Shown here in pieces: positions 25,624 to 34,590 of a DNA stretch of 64,000 bases. Each line of letters opens with the position of its first letter. Within the stretch, counting starts at the first letter, position 1. The DNA comes from F1-80-MAGs062 sp046345315 (lineage in GTDB: Bacteria; Planctomycetota; Planctomycetia; Planctomycetales; Planctomycetaceae): positions 1 through 64,000 of the forward strand of contig JBKDKA010000262.1 in NCBI GenBank assembly GCA_046345315.1, in the 5' to 3' direction. The notes beneath the pieces were generated by a model. It was not told the DNA's origin and made no database searches. It worked only from the letters and a program-made list of their open reading frames with translations. The position numbers and the translations under genes were made by a program.

Positions 25624-26370
25624 ATGGCTGAGATTGTGGTGAAAGACATTCTGGACGCTGGTGTGCATTACGGACACCGATCCAGTCGCTGGAACCCCAA
25701 AATGCGACCGTATATTTACGGTCGTCGTAACAAGATCCATATCATTGACATCAAGGAGACCATCCGCGGTCTCATTCGCGCGAAGAAGTATCTTCTCCGC
25801 GTGGCGGCTCAGGGCAGTCTTGTACTGTTCGTGGGAACGAAGCGACAGGCTTCAGCCGCGATTGAAGAACTGGCAGCGGAATGCCGCATGCCCTACGTCA
25901 CCGAGCGATGGCTGGGTGGAACACTCACCAACTTTCGAACCGTCCGCAGTCGGCTGAAGCGTCTGGAAGAACTCGAACAGCTCCGCGAAACCGGAGAAAT
26001 TCGTAACTACTCCAAGAAGATGCAGTCTCAGCTGACTCGCGAATACGAAAAGATTCACCGCAATCTGAACGGTATTCGCGACATGAATCGTCTGCCGGAA
26101 TGTCTGGTGGTTGTGGATCCGAGCAAAGAAAAGAACGCCATCCACGAAGCTCGCCTGCTGGGTATCAAAGTTGTCGCTCTGATCGACACAGACTCCGATC
26201 CGGACGTCTGTGACCTTCCGATTCCGGGCAACGATGACAGCCTGCGTTCCATTCGTCTGATCATGCAGCATGTTTCAGACGCAATCAAACAGGGACGCAG
26301 CCTGCGGCCGGAAGAGCCGAAGAAGTCGGATCCGACCAACGAACACAAGGCCGTTCCGAATATCCGCTGA
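25624..26370 (+). CDS. rpsB: 30S ribosomal protein S2
   Basis: The start is the ATG at 25624 (MAEIVVKDILDAGVHYGHRSSRWNPKM), preceded by CAGGAG; the frame can be extended to a TTG at 25588 without support. S2 signatures are HYGHRSSRWNPKMRPYIYG, HIIDIKET, VLFVGTKRQA, RWLGGTLTNFRT and DMNRLPECLVVVDP. About 248 residues. The gene order rpsB-tsf-pyrH is the standard bacterial one. Confidence 0.97.
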   Translation: MAEIVVKDILDAGVHYGHRSSRWNPKMRPYIYGRRNKIHIIDIKETIRGLIRAKKYLLRVAAQGSLVLFVGTKRQASAAIEELAAECRMPYVTERWLGGTLTNFRTVRSRLKRLEELEQLRETGEIRNYSKKMQSQLTREYEKIHRNLNGIRDMNRLPECLVVVDPSKEKNAIHEARLLGIKVVALIDTDSDPDVCDLPIPGNDDSLRSIRLIMQHVSDAIKQGRSLRPEEPKKSDPTNEHKAVPNIR

Positions 26371-26433
26371 TCCGCAGCTGCGAGAGTGTCTGCTCCTGAG
26401 ATGCAGACAATCGCAGCGTGTCTTCAGTCCATG

Positions 26434-26470
26434 GATGCCACACGAGAGTGAAATACCCTCGTGTGGCATC
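26434..26470 (+). promoter_or_regulatory. Perfect 13-bp hairpin between rpsB and tsf
   Basis: GATGCCACACGAG (26434-26446) pairs perfectly with CTCGTGTGGCATC (26458-26470) around an 11-base loop. No T-run follows, so it is not a simple terminator. It may be an attenuator, a processing site or a stability element controlling the rpsB/tsf ratio. Confidence 0.7.
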
Positions 26471-26595
26471 GTCCGTATCAGCCATCTGCGTGCACTGCGG
26501 AGTTGTCTGATTTCTCGAGTTCATCCGGCGGCCGTGGATTCCGGAAGTGCTGTGGCTTCCGTTCGTTCGGCCCCAGTGTGTGAGGAAAACTGAAA

Positions 26596-27429
26596 ATGGC
26601 AGAAATTACAGCGGCAGCCGTGAAAGCGCTGCGTGAAAAAACAGACCTTCCGATGATGGAATGCAAGAAAGCCCTCACCGAAGCCGGTGGCGACGAGGAG
26701 AAGGCCATTGCTATTCTGAAGGAACAGTTCAAAAAGATTCAGATCAAGCGTGCCGACAACCTGACTCTGGAAGGCCGAATCTTCATCGCATCGAATGATG
26801 CCGGCAGTGAAGCCGCTATGGTGGAGATTCAGTGCGAGTCTGCTCCCGTGGGGACAGGCGAAGTGCTGAGAGACTTCGGTCAGGCACTCGCCGATCATCT
26901 GCTCAATGGTCCCGGCGCTGCCACTCCGGATGCCCTTCTCGACCAGAAGGCTCCAGGTGCAGCGAGGTCATTCCGCGAGACTTACGAGGAAATCGTCAAC
27001 AAGATCCGCGAGAAGATCGTGATCAACCGAATCGCTCGAGTGAAGGGCCCTGTTGGTGGTTACGTCCACCACAACTTCAAGACGGGCGTTCTGGTCTGTG
27101 CCACCGGAAAAACCGGGCACTCGGATCTGCTGCGTGATGTCGCTATGCATGTGGCAGCTCTTCGTCCTGTTGTGACTAAAGCAGAAGAGCTCGATGCATC
27201 GATTGTCAAAGCAGAACGAGAGCGACTCACTGCAGAAGCTCGAGCCAGCGGCAAGCCGGAAAACATTCTGGAGAAAATGGTCGATGGTCGGATGAAGGTC
27301 TTTTACGCCGATCAGGGCGTGCTGGTCTTTCAGCCGTTCGCAAAAGATGACAGCAAAACTGTGGCTCAGGCGCTGAGCGAAGCGGGACTGGAAGCAGTCA
27401 GCTTCCTCCGCTGGCAGGTTGGAAACTGA
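26596..27429 (+). CDS. tsf: Translation elongation factor Ts
   Basis: The guanine-nucleotide exchange factor for EF-Tu. The N-terminal UBA-like part reads VKALREKTDLPMMECKKALTEAGGDEEKAI, followed by the core with the conserved segment VQCESAPV-type (here IQCESAPVGTGE) and YVHHNFKTGVLVCATG. The length of 277 residues is normal. A GAGGAAA ribosome binding site precedes the ATG. A strong terminator lies 32 bp after the stop. Confidence 0.97.
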   Translation: MAEITAAAVKALREKTDLPMMECKKALTEAGGDEEKAIAILKEQFKKIQIKRADNLTLEGRIFIASNDAGSEAAMVEIQCESAPVGTGEVLRDFGQALADHLLNGPGAATPDALLDQKAPGAARSFRETYEEIVNKIREKIVINRIARVKGPVGGYVHHNFKTGVLVCATGKTGHSDLLRDVAMHVAALRPVVTKAEELDASIVKAERERLTAEARASGKPENILEKMVDGRMKVFYADQGVLVFQPFAKDDSKTVAQALSEAGLEAVSFLRWQVGN

Positions 27430-27460
27430 TTCAGGCGAAACCTGAAAAATACCCTGAGAA

Positions 27461-27492
27461 AGCCCGACGCGCTCAACTGCGTCGGGCTTTTG
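27461..27492 (+). terminator. Rho-independent terminator after tsf
   Basis: A 10-bp stem AGCCCGACGC/GCGTCGGGCT with loop GCTCAACT, followed by TTTGCCTTTTCT. It ends the rpsB-tsf transcript before pyrH. Confidence 0.92.
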
Positions 27493-27628
27493 CCTTTTCT
27501 CTGGTACTGTATGATTCTTCGAACACGGAACGATCCGGTTCACCCGGTCTTCTGACGTCGATTCAGACAACATCAGACCCGGAAATGATCGCGTTCCGGT
27601 TCAACCGCTTTCCCGTGGAGACACATTG

Positions 27629-28393
27629 ATGCCTGCTACTGATTACACCATTCGCCCCGTCTACAAACGCGTACTGCTCAAAATCAGCGGCGAAAGCTTT
27701 TGTCGTGAGGGCGAATCCGGAATCAGTATGTCTGAAGTCGCAACAATCACGCAGCAGGTGCGTGATGTCGTCGCTGCCGGTGTTCAGCTGGCGATCGTCT
27801 GCGGCGGTGGCAACATACTGCGAGGAAAACAGTTTGCAGAGATCAGTGAAACCATCGTCCCGTCAACGGCCCACTACATGGGAATGCTGGCCACCGTCGT
27901 CAACGGGCTGGCTCTTCAGGATGCACTCGAAAGTATCGGCGTTCCGACTCGCCTCCAGAGCGCCATCCGAATGGAAGGGGTTGCAGAACCCTTTATTCGA
28001 CGTCGATGCCTGCGACATCTCGAAAAGGGGCGCGTGGTCATACTGGCAGCAGGCACTGGAAGTCCATTCGTGACGACCGATACGGCAGCGGCTCTCCGAG
28101 CACGTGAGATTGATGCCGACGTGGTCATGAAAGCAACCAAGGTCGACGGAGTCTACTCAGAAGACCCCGTGAAAAACCCTCACGCAATTCGATACACTGA
28201 CATTTCATTCCGAGAAGTGCTTGAACAGAATCTGCAGGTGATGGATGCTCAGGCGATGCATCACTGCATGGAGCATCGGATCCCGATCGTTGTGTTCAAT
28301 TATCGCAAGATCGGAAACATTGCCCGAGTCATCTCAGGGGAACGCATCGGTACCCGAGTCACCTCGGAAGGGCGTCCTGGATCGACCGAGTAA
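27629..28393 (+). CDS. pyrH: Uridylate kinase (UMP kinase)
   Basis: It phosphorylates UMP to UDP. The amino-acid-kinase fold is seen in RVLLKISGESF, IVCGGGNILRG, HYMGMLATVVNGLALQDALE, TGSPFVTTDTAAALRA and VMKATKVDGVYSEDPVKNP. The length of 254 residues from ATG 27629 is a little above average; a TTG one codon earlier is possible. GGAG stands 7 bases upstream. It is transcribed separately from tsf because of the intervening terminator. Confidence 0.97.
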   Translation: MPATDYTIRPVYKRVLLKISGESFCREGESGISMSEVATITQQVRDVVAAGVQLAIVCGGGNILRGKQFAEISETIVPSTAHYMGMLATVVNGLALQDALESIGVPTRLQSAIRMEGVAEPFIRRRCLRHLEKGRVVILAAGTGSPFVTTDTAAALRAREIDADVVMKATKVDGVYSEDPVKNPHAIRYTDISFREVLEQNLQVMDAQAMHHCMEHRIPIVVFNYRKIGNIARVISGERIGTRVTSEGRPGSTE

Positions 28394-28501
28394 TCGGGGC
28401 TCGAGAACCCACAGTGATAACCTGAGATTCTGAGCCGGAATCACGATCAGACATTCTGCCGCTCGATTTCAGAACAACGTCTTCAGTGTATGCTCGACCG
28501 A
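28394..28501. other. Convergent intergenic gap after pyrH
   Basis: Short region between pyrH (plus) and an alpha/beta hydrolase (minus). No clear terminator hairpin recognised. Confidence 0.4.
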
Positions 28502-29524
28502 CTACGCCGGCTGCACAAAGGGACTTCGGGCCGCAGATCTGTCCAGAGGATCAGAGGTTGCTGTTTCCGGCATTTTTTCGATCGCGAGATCAAGCGACCT
28601 GCGGAAATGCTCCGTAATGCGCCGGTCATAATCCGCCGTGGCGACATCCCGAGCCATATTGTGTTTTGCGCCTGAGACCGTCCATAGCTCGGCATGTGAT
28701 CCACAGGTGGACTGAAGCTGCCGTGCGATGGGTTCGATCACGTAGGAGTCTTTGTCGCCGGAAATCAGCAGTACAGGAGTTGAAGCCAGTCCAAATGCCT
28801 CAGATTCCAGATGCACATAACGGCAGTGACGCCGCTTCTCGCTGTACTGAATTCCCTGGCGGAGCGTCATGCGGACGTGCCATTCCGGAAGCATCTGATA
28901 AAGAAACGAGGGAATCACATAGTGCGCAAAACGATTCACGTAATGATGAATCATCGGCATCGTACCGAATGCGCTGTCTGCGATGACACCACGTATACGA
29001 GGATATCGTCCAGCAGCCACCAGAGCAGCGACTCCTCCACGGCTGACACCGAATGCAAGAAGCGGCAGTGTGTTGAGGTGAGGGTCGGATTCGATGAACT
29101 CCATCACACCCGAAACGTCATTCATTTCGAAATCGGTAATCCAGTGTATTGGCTGGTAACTGGAAACCTGATCGCTATCACCCTGATTCCGAAAATCAAA
29201 AGCCAGAATGGCAAAGCCATCAGCAAGCAGTGCTTCGCAGTACCGCCGGGCCATCCAGTGATTGCCGTTCAGTTCCGGAAAGAAAATCACCAGCCCCTGC
29301 ACCGAGCCACCGGAAGGCATATGAACACTTCCGGTCAGTTTAACTCCGTCCGATGCAGAAATACTTATTACTCGTGCATCGGGATACGCTGATTCCGTGC
29401 GCACATTGAATGGCGGAACGTTCTCAAAGATATCAGCGATCTTTCGCCTCGCGTAGATCCTCAGCACTCGATCGAAGACGAGGAGTAACGCGATGATGGC
29501 AGGAATTAACAGGCTGAAATGCAC
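28502..29524 (-). CDS. Membrane-anchored alpha/beta hydrolase
   Basis: A 340-residue protein with one N-terminal membrane helix (residues 3-20). The hydrolase fold follows: FFPELNGNHWMARRYCEALLADGFAILAFDFRNQGDSD (oxyanion strand and glycine-rich turn), nucleophile Ser in AFGVSRGGVAALV, acidic residue in LLISGDKDSYV and His in SGAKHNMARD. It resembles the BAAT/dipeptidyl-peptidase-like esterase group. The substrate is unknown. The gene is last in the minus-strand run with the fab trio upstream, but its own start lies only 62 bp below the fabF stop, so co-transcription is possible. Confidence 0.82.
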   Translation of the reverse strand: MHFSLLIPAIIALLLVFDRVLRIYARRKIADIFENVPPFNVRTESAYPDARVISISASDGVKLTGSVHMPSGGSVQGLVIFFPELNGNHWMARRYCEALLADGFAILAFDFRNQGDSDQVSSYQPIHWITDFEMNDVSGVMEFIESDPHLNTLPLLAFGVSRGGVAALVAAGRYPRIRGVIADSAFGTMPMIHHYVNRFAHYVIPSFLYQMLPEWHVRMTLRQGIQYSEKRRHCRYVHLESEAFGLASTPVLLISGDKDSYVIEPIARQLQSTCGSHAELWTVSGAKHNMARDVATADYDRRITEHFRRSLDLAIEKMPETATSDPLDRSAARSPFVQPA

Positions 29525-29585
29525 TGACTGATATCCCGACGAGCACAGGAAATCTTTCTTCAGAACCCACAGGCCGATTCCGGTA

Positions 29586-30872
29586 TCAGCCGCTGAATTC
29601 AGAAATTATGAGTGCAACGTTCTGTCCGCCAAAGCCAAAACTGTTCGAGAGTGCGGCTTTGATCCGAGTTTCCCTCGCCTGATTCGGGATATAATCAAGA
29701 TCACAGTCAGGGTCGGGTGTTTCGTAATTGATGGTTGGTGGCAGAACGCCATCACGGATCGCGAGAAGACAGGTGATCGCCTCGACACTCCCTGCAGCTG
29801 CGATCAGGTGTCCCATCATGCTCTTGATGCTCGAAACAGGCGTTTTCCACGCATGTTCACCGAGACCACCCTTGATGGCCATGGTTTCCACGCGGTCGTT
29901 CACGCTGGTGCTCGTGCCGTGAGCATTCACATAACCGATTTCTTCGGGCCGAATTTCCGCGTCGTTCAGCGCCATTTTGATGCAGGCAATGGCACCTCGA
30001 CCTTCGGGATGAATATCCGTGATCCGGTACGCATCGGCCGTTGAACCGTAGCCACGAATTTCGCCGTAAATTTTTGCACCACGGGCCTTTGCGTGTTCAA
30101 GTTCCTCAAGAACAAGCATACCGGCACCCTCACCGAGCACAAATCCGTCTCGGTTCAGATCGAAAGGACGTGATGCCGTCTGCGGAGAATCATTTCGCTC
30201 CGAAAGTGCAGTCAGAAGGTTAAATCCGGTCAGTCCGAATGGGTGGATCATGCTGTGCGCTCCGCCGGACAGCATGACGTCCGCGTCGTTACGGCGAATG
30301 ATCTCGGCGGCCTCGCCGATCGCCTGACTGCTGGCAGCACAGGCGGTCAGGCAGTTCAGATTCGGGCCCTGAGCATTGAAGAGGCTTGAAAGGTGGGCAG
30401 CCGGCATGTTCGGCTCAAGCTCGAGCTCGAACTGAGGATTCATGGATTCCATGAAATCATGAGTGAATCGACGAGCGTCAATCTCTCCACCCTTCTGGGA
30501 CGAGGAAACAAGAGTCATGAACTGCATGAAGTCCTGCTGTCCTTCACCTGCCCCCAGGTAAACTCCAAACCTCGCCGGGTTCAGTGTTCGACAGTCGTTG
30601 ATCCCGGAATCCGAAACCGCCTGAGTCGCTGCTCCGATGGCAAATCGAATGTTGCGACCTGCGTCCGCGAAACGAGAAGGATCTTCCACCAGTGAGTCGA
30701 AATCAAAACCTCGAACTTCCCCTGCAAACTTTGTGGGAAACCGCGAGGCATCAAAGTGTGTGATCGGCCCCACACCATTCCGAGACTCCTGAAGCGATTT
30801 CCACATCGACTCCACGGAATTTCCAACCGGTGTAATGCATCCAATTCCCGTAACGACAACTCGACGTTTCAT
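29586..30872 (-). CDS. fabF: Beta-ketoacyl-ACP synthase II (FabF type)
   Basis: A condensing enzyme of fatty-acid-type synthesis. The Cys-His-His triad is complete: C178 in LTACAASSQAIG, H318 in NAHGTSTSVNDRVE and H355 in SSIKSMMGHLIAAAGSVE, with K350 before the second His. The N-terminus RRVVVTGIGCITPVGN and the C-terminus SNSFGFGGQNVALI are typical. The length of 428 residues is normal. It is the last of a minus-strand trio with a dehydratase and an acyl carrier protein, which suggests a dedicated synthesis line. The trio may serve a special lipid rather than bulk fatty acid. Confidence 0.95.
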   Translation of the reverse strand: MKRRVVVTGIGCITPVGNSVESMWKSLQESRNGVGPITHFDASRFPTKFAGEVRGFDFDSLVEDPSRFADAGRNIRFAIGAATQAVSDSGINDCRTLNPARFGVYLGAGEGQQDFMQFMTLVSSSQKGGEIDARRFTHDFMESMNPQFELELEPNMPAAHLSSLFNAQGPNLNCLTACAASSQAIGEAAEIIRRNDADVMLSGGAHSMIHPFGLTGFNLLTALSERNDSPQTASRPFDLNRDGFVLGEGAGMLVLEELEHAKARGAKIYGEIRGYGSTADAYRITDIHPEGRGAIACIKMALNDAEIRPEEIGYVNAHGTSTSVNDRVETMAIKGGLGEHAWKTPVSSIKSMMGHLIAAAGSVEAITCLLAIRDGVLPPTINYETPDPDCDLDYIPNQARETRIKAALSNSFGFGGQNVALIISEFSG

Positions 30873-30962
30873 TTTTTCGATTCCCTGATCTCTGCAGATT
30901 TGCTCTCTGCAATTTCCGGTATTCCGCGTTCGGACTGCAGCCCGAGTTTCGGCTTCTGATTC

Positions 30963-31460
30963 TCAGCCACTGACTGCGGCCGAATCACCTGATCCGGCCT
31001 TGCCCACAGTCAGAATGTCCAGAAGATTCATTCGGAACACAAAATTCTTCTGATCGATCCGGCTGAGCTGCGGATCCTCGGAAGACAGATGGACAAAGAC
31101 GATCTCCGCTTCGGCGACCAGACGATCTCCCACGGTCGCTGTCACAGTCACACTGCCCCCTTCTTCGCGCGCGTCAAGAAGGTCTGCCGTGTAGATCAGC
31201 TGATCCCCGGGACAGGCCCACGTATGAAAGGTGACCTTCGGAACCTTCGCCAGAATCACGTTGTAGGCAAACTGGAATTTTTCGCCGAGCAGAATCCCGC
31301 CCGTCTGGGCCATCCCTTCAATCATCAGCGAGGCCGGCATGACCGGAAAACCCGGAAAATGATCGTGGAGATGCTCCTCCGCCAGCGAAACATTCTTGAC
31401 GGACTTCGCCCGCTTTCCCGATTCAAACTCGATGAATTTATCTACCCAGTACCAGCGCAT
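30963..31460 (-). CDS. 3-hydroxyacyl-ACP dehydratase, FabZ-like hotdog protein
   Basis: It removes water from 3-hydroxyacyl-ACP. The hotdog-fold active site reads HDHFPGFPVMPASLMIEGMAQ split as HDHFPGFPV and MPASLMIEGMAQ, with H34 and E48 as the catalytic pair. FabZ usually has PG where this has PA. The start is ATG 31460 with GGAAG upstream; the frame open to a TTG at 31526 is not needed. The C-terminal tail after VFVHLSSED is about 35 residues longer than FabZ and includes a conserved FVFRMNLLDIL. It sits between the ACP and fabF genes. Confidence 0.88.
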   Translation of the reverse strand: MRWYWVDKFIEFESGKRAKSVKNVSLAEEHLHDHFPGFPVMPASLMIEGMAQTGGILLGEKFQFAYNVILAKVPKVTFHTWACPGDQLIYTADLLDAREEGGSVTVTATVGDRLVAEAEIVFVHLSSEDPQLSRIDQKNFVFRMNLLDILTVGKAGSGDSAAVSG

Positions 31461-31586
31461 GAAATCATCTTCCGATGGAACAGCCAGCGCCCCCGCATGG
31501 CGGTTGAATGATGACCGACTCGTCAAATCGCAGAACCCCTCGCAGGCAAATCAGCGAGGGATTCCGCTCTGTTGAAATCAACAGAC

Positions 31587-31973
31587 CTACTTCATGCGAG
31601 CTGCAACAAACCTGCAGATCATGTCAACTGTGAAGAGATCCTGAATTTTGCTGACCTGCGGATCCTTCGCGAAACTGTCGATGTCCGCATGCTTCATCTT
31701 CTCTCGAAGTTGAGCGATGCCTTCCGGAGTTACTTTGCCGTTGACGACAAAACCGGAATCGGCCGAAGCAATATTCTCAGGAAACAGCTCGCCGCGCTGA
31801 ATCTTGATATCAAAGTTCTTTTCAAGCCGAAACACAATGTCGAGGAAGTCGATCGATTCAGCCCCCAGATCCCCAATCAATGTCGCTGTGGGAGTCACCT
31901 CATCATCGTCGACTCCCAGTGCATCGACGAGGGTTTCCTGAACCTTGCTGAAAATTTCGTCCGAAGAAGGCAT
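31587..31973 (-). CDS. Long acyl carrier protein
   Basis: A 128-residue acyl carrier protein, well above the usual 75-80. The phosphopantetheine site is S40 in GDLGAESIDFLDIVFRLEK, where the usual DSL is ESI. The extra C-terminal half (GKVTPEGIAQLREKMKH ... KIQDLFTVDMICRFV) contains an insertion before the last helix. The start is ATG 31973 with GGGAG upstream; the frame is open for 61 more codons but these show no conserved character. First gene of the ACP-dehydratase-FabF trio, and likely a dedicated carrier for that line. Confidence 0.87.
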   Translation of the reverse strand: MPSSDEIFSKVQETLVDALGVDDDEVTPTATLIGDLGAESIDFLDIVFRLEKNFDIKIQRGELFPENIASADSGFVVNGKVTPEGIAQLREKMKHADIDSFAKDPQVSKIQDLFTVDMICRFVAARMK

Positions 31974-32613
31974 TGAGCAATATCTCCCGGATTCACCGCA
32001 TCTGCTGCAATGAAACTTTGGCTGCCAGATTCCCAGCGATCTGCTTTCGGCTGGCAACCGGCCCCGAAAACAGAAGAAAACAGCCGGCCGCGAACCCATT
32101 TTCACAGCCGACTGACGCAGAATTTTACCCATACTATTGTGAACACCGGACTTCAAAACTTCCAGTGCCTCATCGATTTCCCGCTTTCATCCAGCCACAA
32201 TTTCCGCCCGAGACAGTATCCGAAACCGCATTTTCTGAGGACGCCGAAGATTAAGAGTGACCACATGATCACGCATTAACCGGCACTCACAGAACCCCTG
32301 CAACCAGTGAGTGCGTGACCTTGAATCAACGCGAGAGCCAATGGTGGATTAAGCCATGACTTTGGCCATCGCGAAGCCCGAAAATACGATGGCCTTCAGT
32401 TGCAACTGATCACTTGTGCAGAAATGGCGACTTTTGTCGCAAACGCCATGGCGCAAGCGGTGCGGTTCCGGTGCGGACTTCAGCGACGATCGCCGCACAT
32501 CGTTTAAGCGTCCGCCTTCAACGACAGGAGCCATTGGCTCATCGCCAATGGCTCCGGATTCTGAGGTCCCGACAGATCAATCAGGAGGCTTCAGCCTCGT
32601 CAGGAAACGATCC
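31974..32613. other. Intergenic stretch between ilvB end and the ACP gene
   Basis: About 640 bp without a supported gene. It holds the promoter for the minus-strand ACP-dehydratase-FabF unit near 31974-32150 and two palindromes near the ilvB end (annotated separately). A long plus-strand frame entering ilvB from here is a shadow. Confidence 0.5.
32527..32555 (-). terminator. Strong palindrome downstream of ilvB, possible terminator
   Basis: GGAGCCATTGGC and GCCAATGGCTCC form a 12-bp perfect stem with loop TCATC, about 60 bp beyond the ilvB stop on the minus strand. There is no T-run, so it may be a Rho-dependent end, an RNA stabiliser or a repeat. A second small hairpin, GAGGC-TTCA-GCCTC, lies at 32585-32598. 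Confidence 0.5.
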
Positions 32614-34395
32614 TCACTGAAGAATGATGTCGTGAATGGTCTTTCCGCCGGGAATCATCGGAAGCACATGTTCCTGATACGGACAAATCACGTCCAGCAG
32701 GTAAGGCCCATCATGATTCAGCATCTCAGCAAGAGCCGCCGGATACGCGGCCTTACTGCGAACCTGATTGGCAGTGACTCCATATCCCCGAGCAATCTGG
32801 ACGAAGTTCGGGAATGTTTCATCAGGCATCGCACCGTCGCCATCACCGAGAGCTTCCGGGTGGTCAATCGGTCCGAGATAAGTATTTGCACGACTGCCCT
32901 TGTGGAATCGGTCTTCCCACTGAACCACCATTCCAAGGTGCTGATTGTTCAGAAGCAGAACCTTGACCGGAAGTTTCTCGCAGAACAGAGTTGCCAGTTC
33001 CTGAATGTTCATCTGGAACGAACCGTCGCCGTCGATGTCAACAACCAGAGCATCCGGGAACGCCGTCTGCACTCCCATCGCGGCCGGAAGGCCGAAGCCC
33101 ATCGTCCCGAGACCGGAACTGCTCAGCCAGCGTCGCGGCTTGTCAAACTTATAGAACTGAGCGGCCCACATCTGGTGCTGACCGACACCTACGGTCACGT
33201 AAGTTTCACGTTTCTGAGTCTGACGACACAGCTCGTCGATGGCGTATTGCTGCAGAATCGCATCGCCGGCGTCTGCGTACTTCAGCGGGAACTTCTCTTT
33301 CCAGACACTGATCTGATGATTCCACTCGGTCAGATCAGGAACGTCGGCGTCTGTGAATGCGGCGTTCAGAGCACACAAGGCTTCACGAACATCCGCAACG
33401 ATCGGAATATGAGCTTCTTTGTTCTTATGAATCTCCGAAGGATCGATGTCGATGTGCACGATCTTTCCGTGCTTTGCGAACTCAGCCAGCTTCCCCGTGA
33501 CTCGATCATCAAACCGCACACCGAACGCGAGGAGCAGGTCTGCCTGATCAACTGCGTAGTTCGCATAAACGGTTCCGTGCATCCCCAGCATATGCAGCGA
33601 CTGCGGATGGCTGCCCGGAAATACTCCCAGCCCCATCACGGTCATCGCAACCGGAATTCCGGTTCGGATCGCGAACTTTGTCAGCTCTTCTGAGGCTCCG
33701 CTCTGAATACAGCCCCCACCGACATACAACACCGGTCTGCGAGACCGACGAATGGCCGCGATCACCTGAGAAATTTTTTCCGGCGGTGCTTTGGGAACTT
33801 CGGGGCGATAACCGGGAAGTCGCATCGCGGGATCGAAATCGACATCCTCAAGCGGAATCTCCGCGAGCTGAACGTCTTTCGGTACGTCAATCAAAACCGG
33901 ACCTGGACGGCCGGTTGATGCGATGTAATACGCTTCCTTCACGATGCGAGCGATATCGCGAACGTTGGTGATCATGTAATGATGTTTCGTGATCGCGCGA
34001 CAGACTTCCACCATCGGCGTTTCCTGAAACGCATCTGTCCCGATCACCGTCTGCGGAACCTGTCCCGTGATCGCAATCAACGGGATGCTGTCAAGCTTTG
34101 CGTCAGCGATCGCTGTCACAAGATTCGTGGCACCCGGGCCGCTCGTCGCCATGCAGACACCGACCTCACCGGTCGATCGCGCAATTCCCTGAGCAGCAAA
34201 ACAGCCGCCCTGCTCATGCCTTGGAAGAATCGTGCGAATATCGTCTCGCTGCTCGCGCAGAGCCTGATGCAGCGGCATACTGCACCCACCTGGATAGGCA
34301 TAGATATACTTCGTGCCGTGCCGCACGAGCATCCGAATCAGGATCTGAGCCCCATTGATCGTCTGAACTGCGTTTTCAACAATCGACACCGTCAT
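32614..34395 (-). CDS. ilvB: Acetolactate synthase, large subunit
   Basis: The first common step of branched-chain amino-acid synthesis; makes acetolactate from two pyruvates using thiamine diphosphate and FAD. It shows the catalytic Glu region HEQGGCFAAQGIAR, MATSGPGATNLVTAIADA, ITGQVPQTVIGTDAFQE, the FAD-binding middle domain and the diphosphate motif VDIDGDGSFQMNIQEL. The length of about 593 residues is normal. The start is ATG 34395 with GAGGTG just upstream; a TTG at 34416 is an alternative. The small subunit ilvN is not in the neighbourhood. It is downstream of a cyclophilin gene (gap about 195 bp). Confidence 0.96.
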   Translation of the reverse strand: MTVSIVENAVQTINGAQILIRMLVRHGTKYIYAYPGGCSMPLHQALREQRDDIRTILPRHEQGGCFAAQGIARSTGEVGVCMATSGPGATNLVTAIADAKLDSIPLIAITGQVPQTVIGTDAFQETPMVEVCRAITKHHYMITNVRDIARIVKEAYYIASTGRPGPVLIDVPKDVQLAEIPLEDVDFDPAMRLPGYRPEVPKAPPEKISQVIAAIRRSRRPVLYVGGGCIQSGASEELTKFAIRTGIPVAMTVMGLGVFPGSHPQSLHMLGMHGTVYANYAVDQADLLLAFGVRFDDRVTGKLAEFAKHGKIVHIDIDPSEIHKNKEAHIPIVADVREALCALNAAFTDADVPDLTEWNHQISVWKEKFPLKYADAGDAILQQYAIDELCRQTQKRETYVTVGVGQHQMWAAQFYKFDKPRRWLSSSGLGTMGFGLPAAMGVQTAFPDALVVDIDGDGSFQMNIQELATLFCEKLPVKVLLLNNQHLGMVVQWEDRFHKGSRANTYLGPIDHPEALGDGDGAMPDETFPNFVQIARGYGVTANQVRSKAAYPAALAEMLNHDGPYLLDVICPYQEHVLPMIPGGKTIHDIILQ

Positions 34396-34590
34396 CACCT
34401 CTGTTCTGAATTGCAATCCTTCCCGAAACTTCAGTCAGTTGTCGGATCTCATACCGGCGCAGGTGCAGACCGATTCGCAGAAGGAGTTGCTGCACAGTTT
34501 ACGACGCTCTCAGCCGAGGTTCGACCCCTGATTCTGTCAGATTCCATCAATTCAGCAATTTTCGCCCGAACAGCCCGACGGGCAGCTGAA

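Noticed and set aside
32416..33693. 425-codon plus-strand frame
   Set aside because: It is antisense to ilvB, whose protein is clearly recognised on the other strand; the translation has no domain character.
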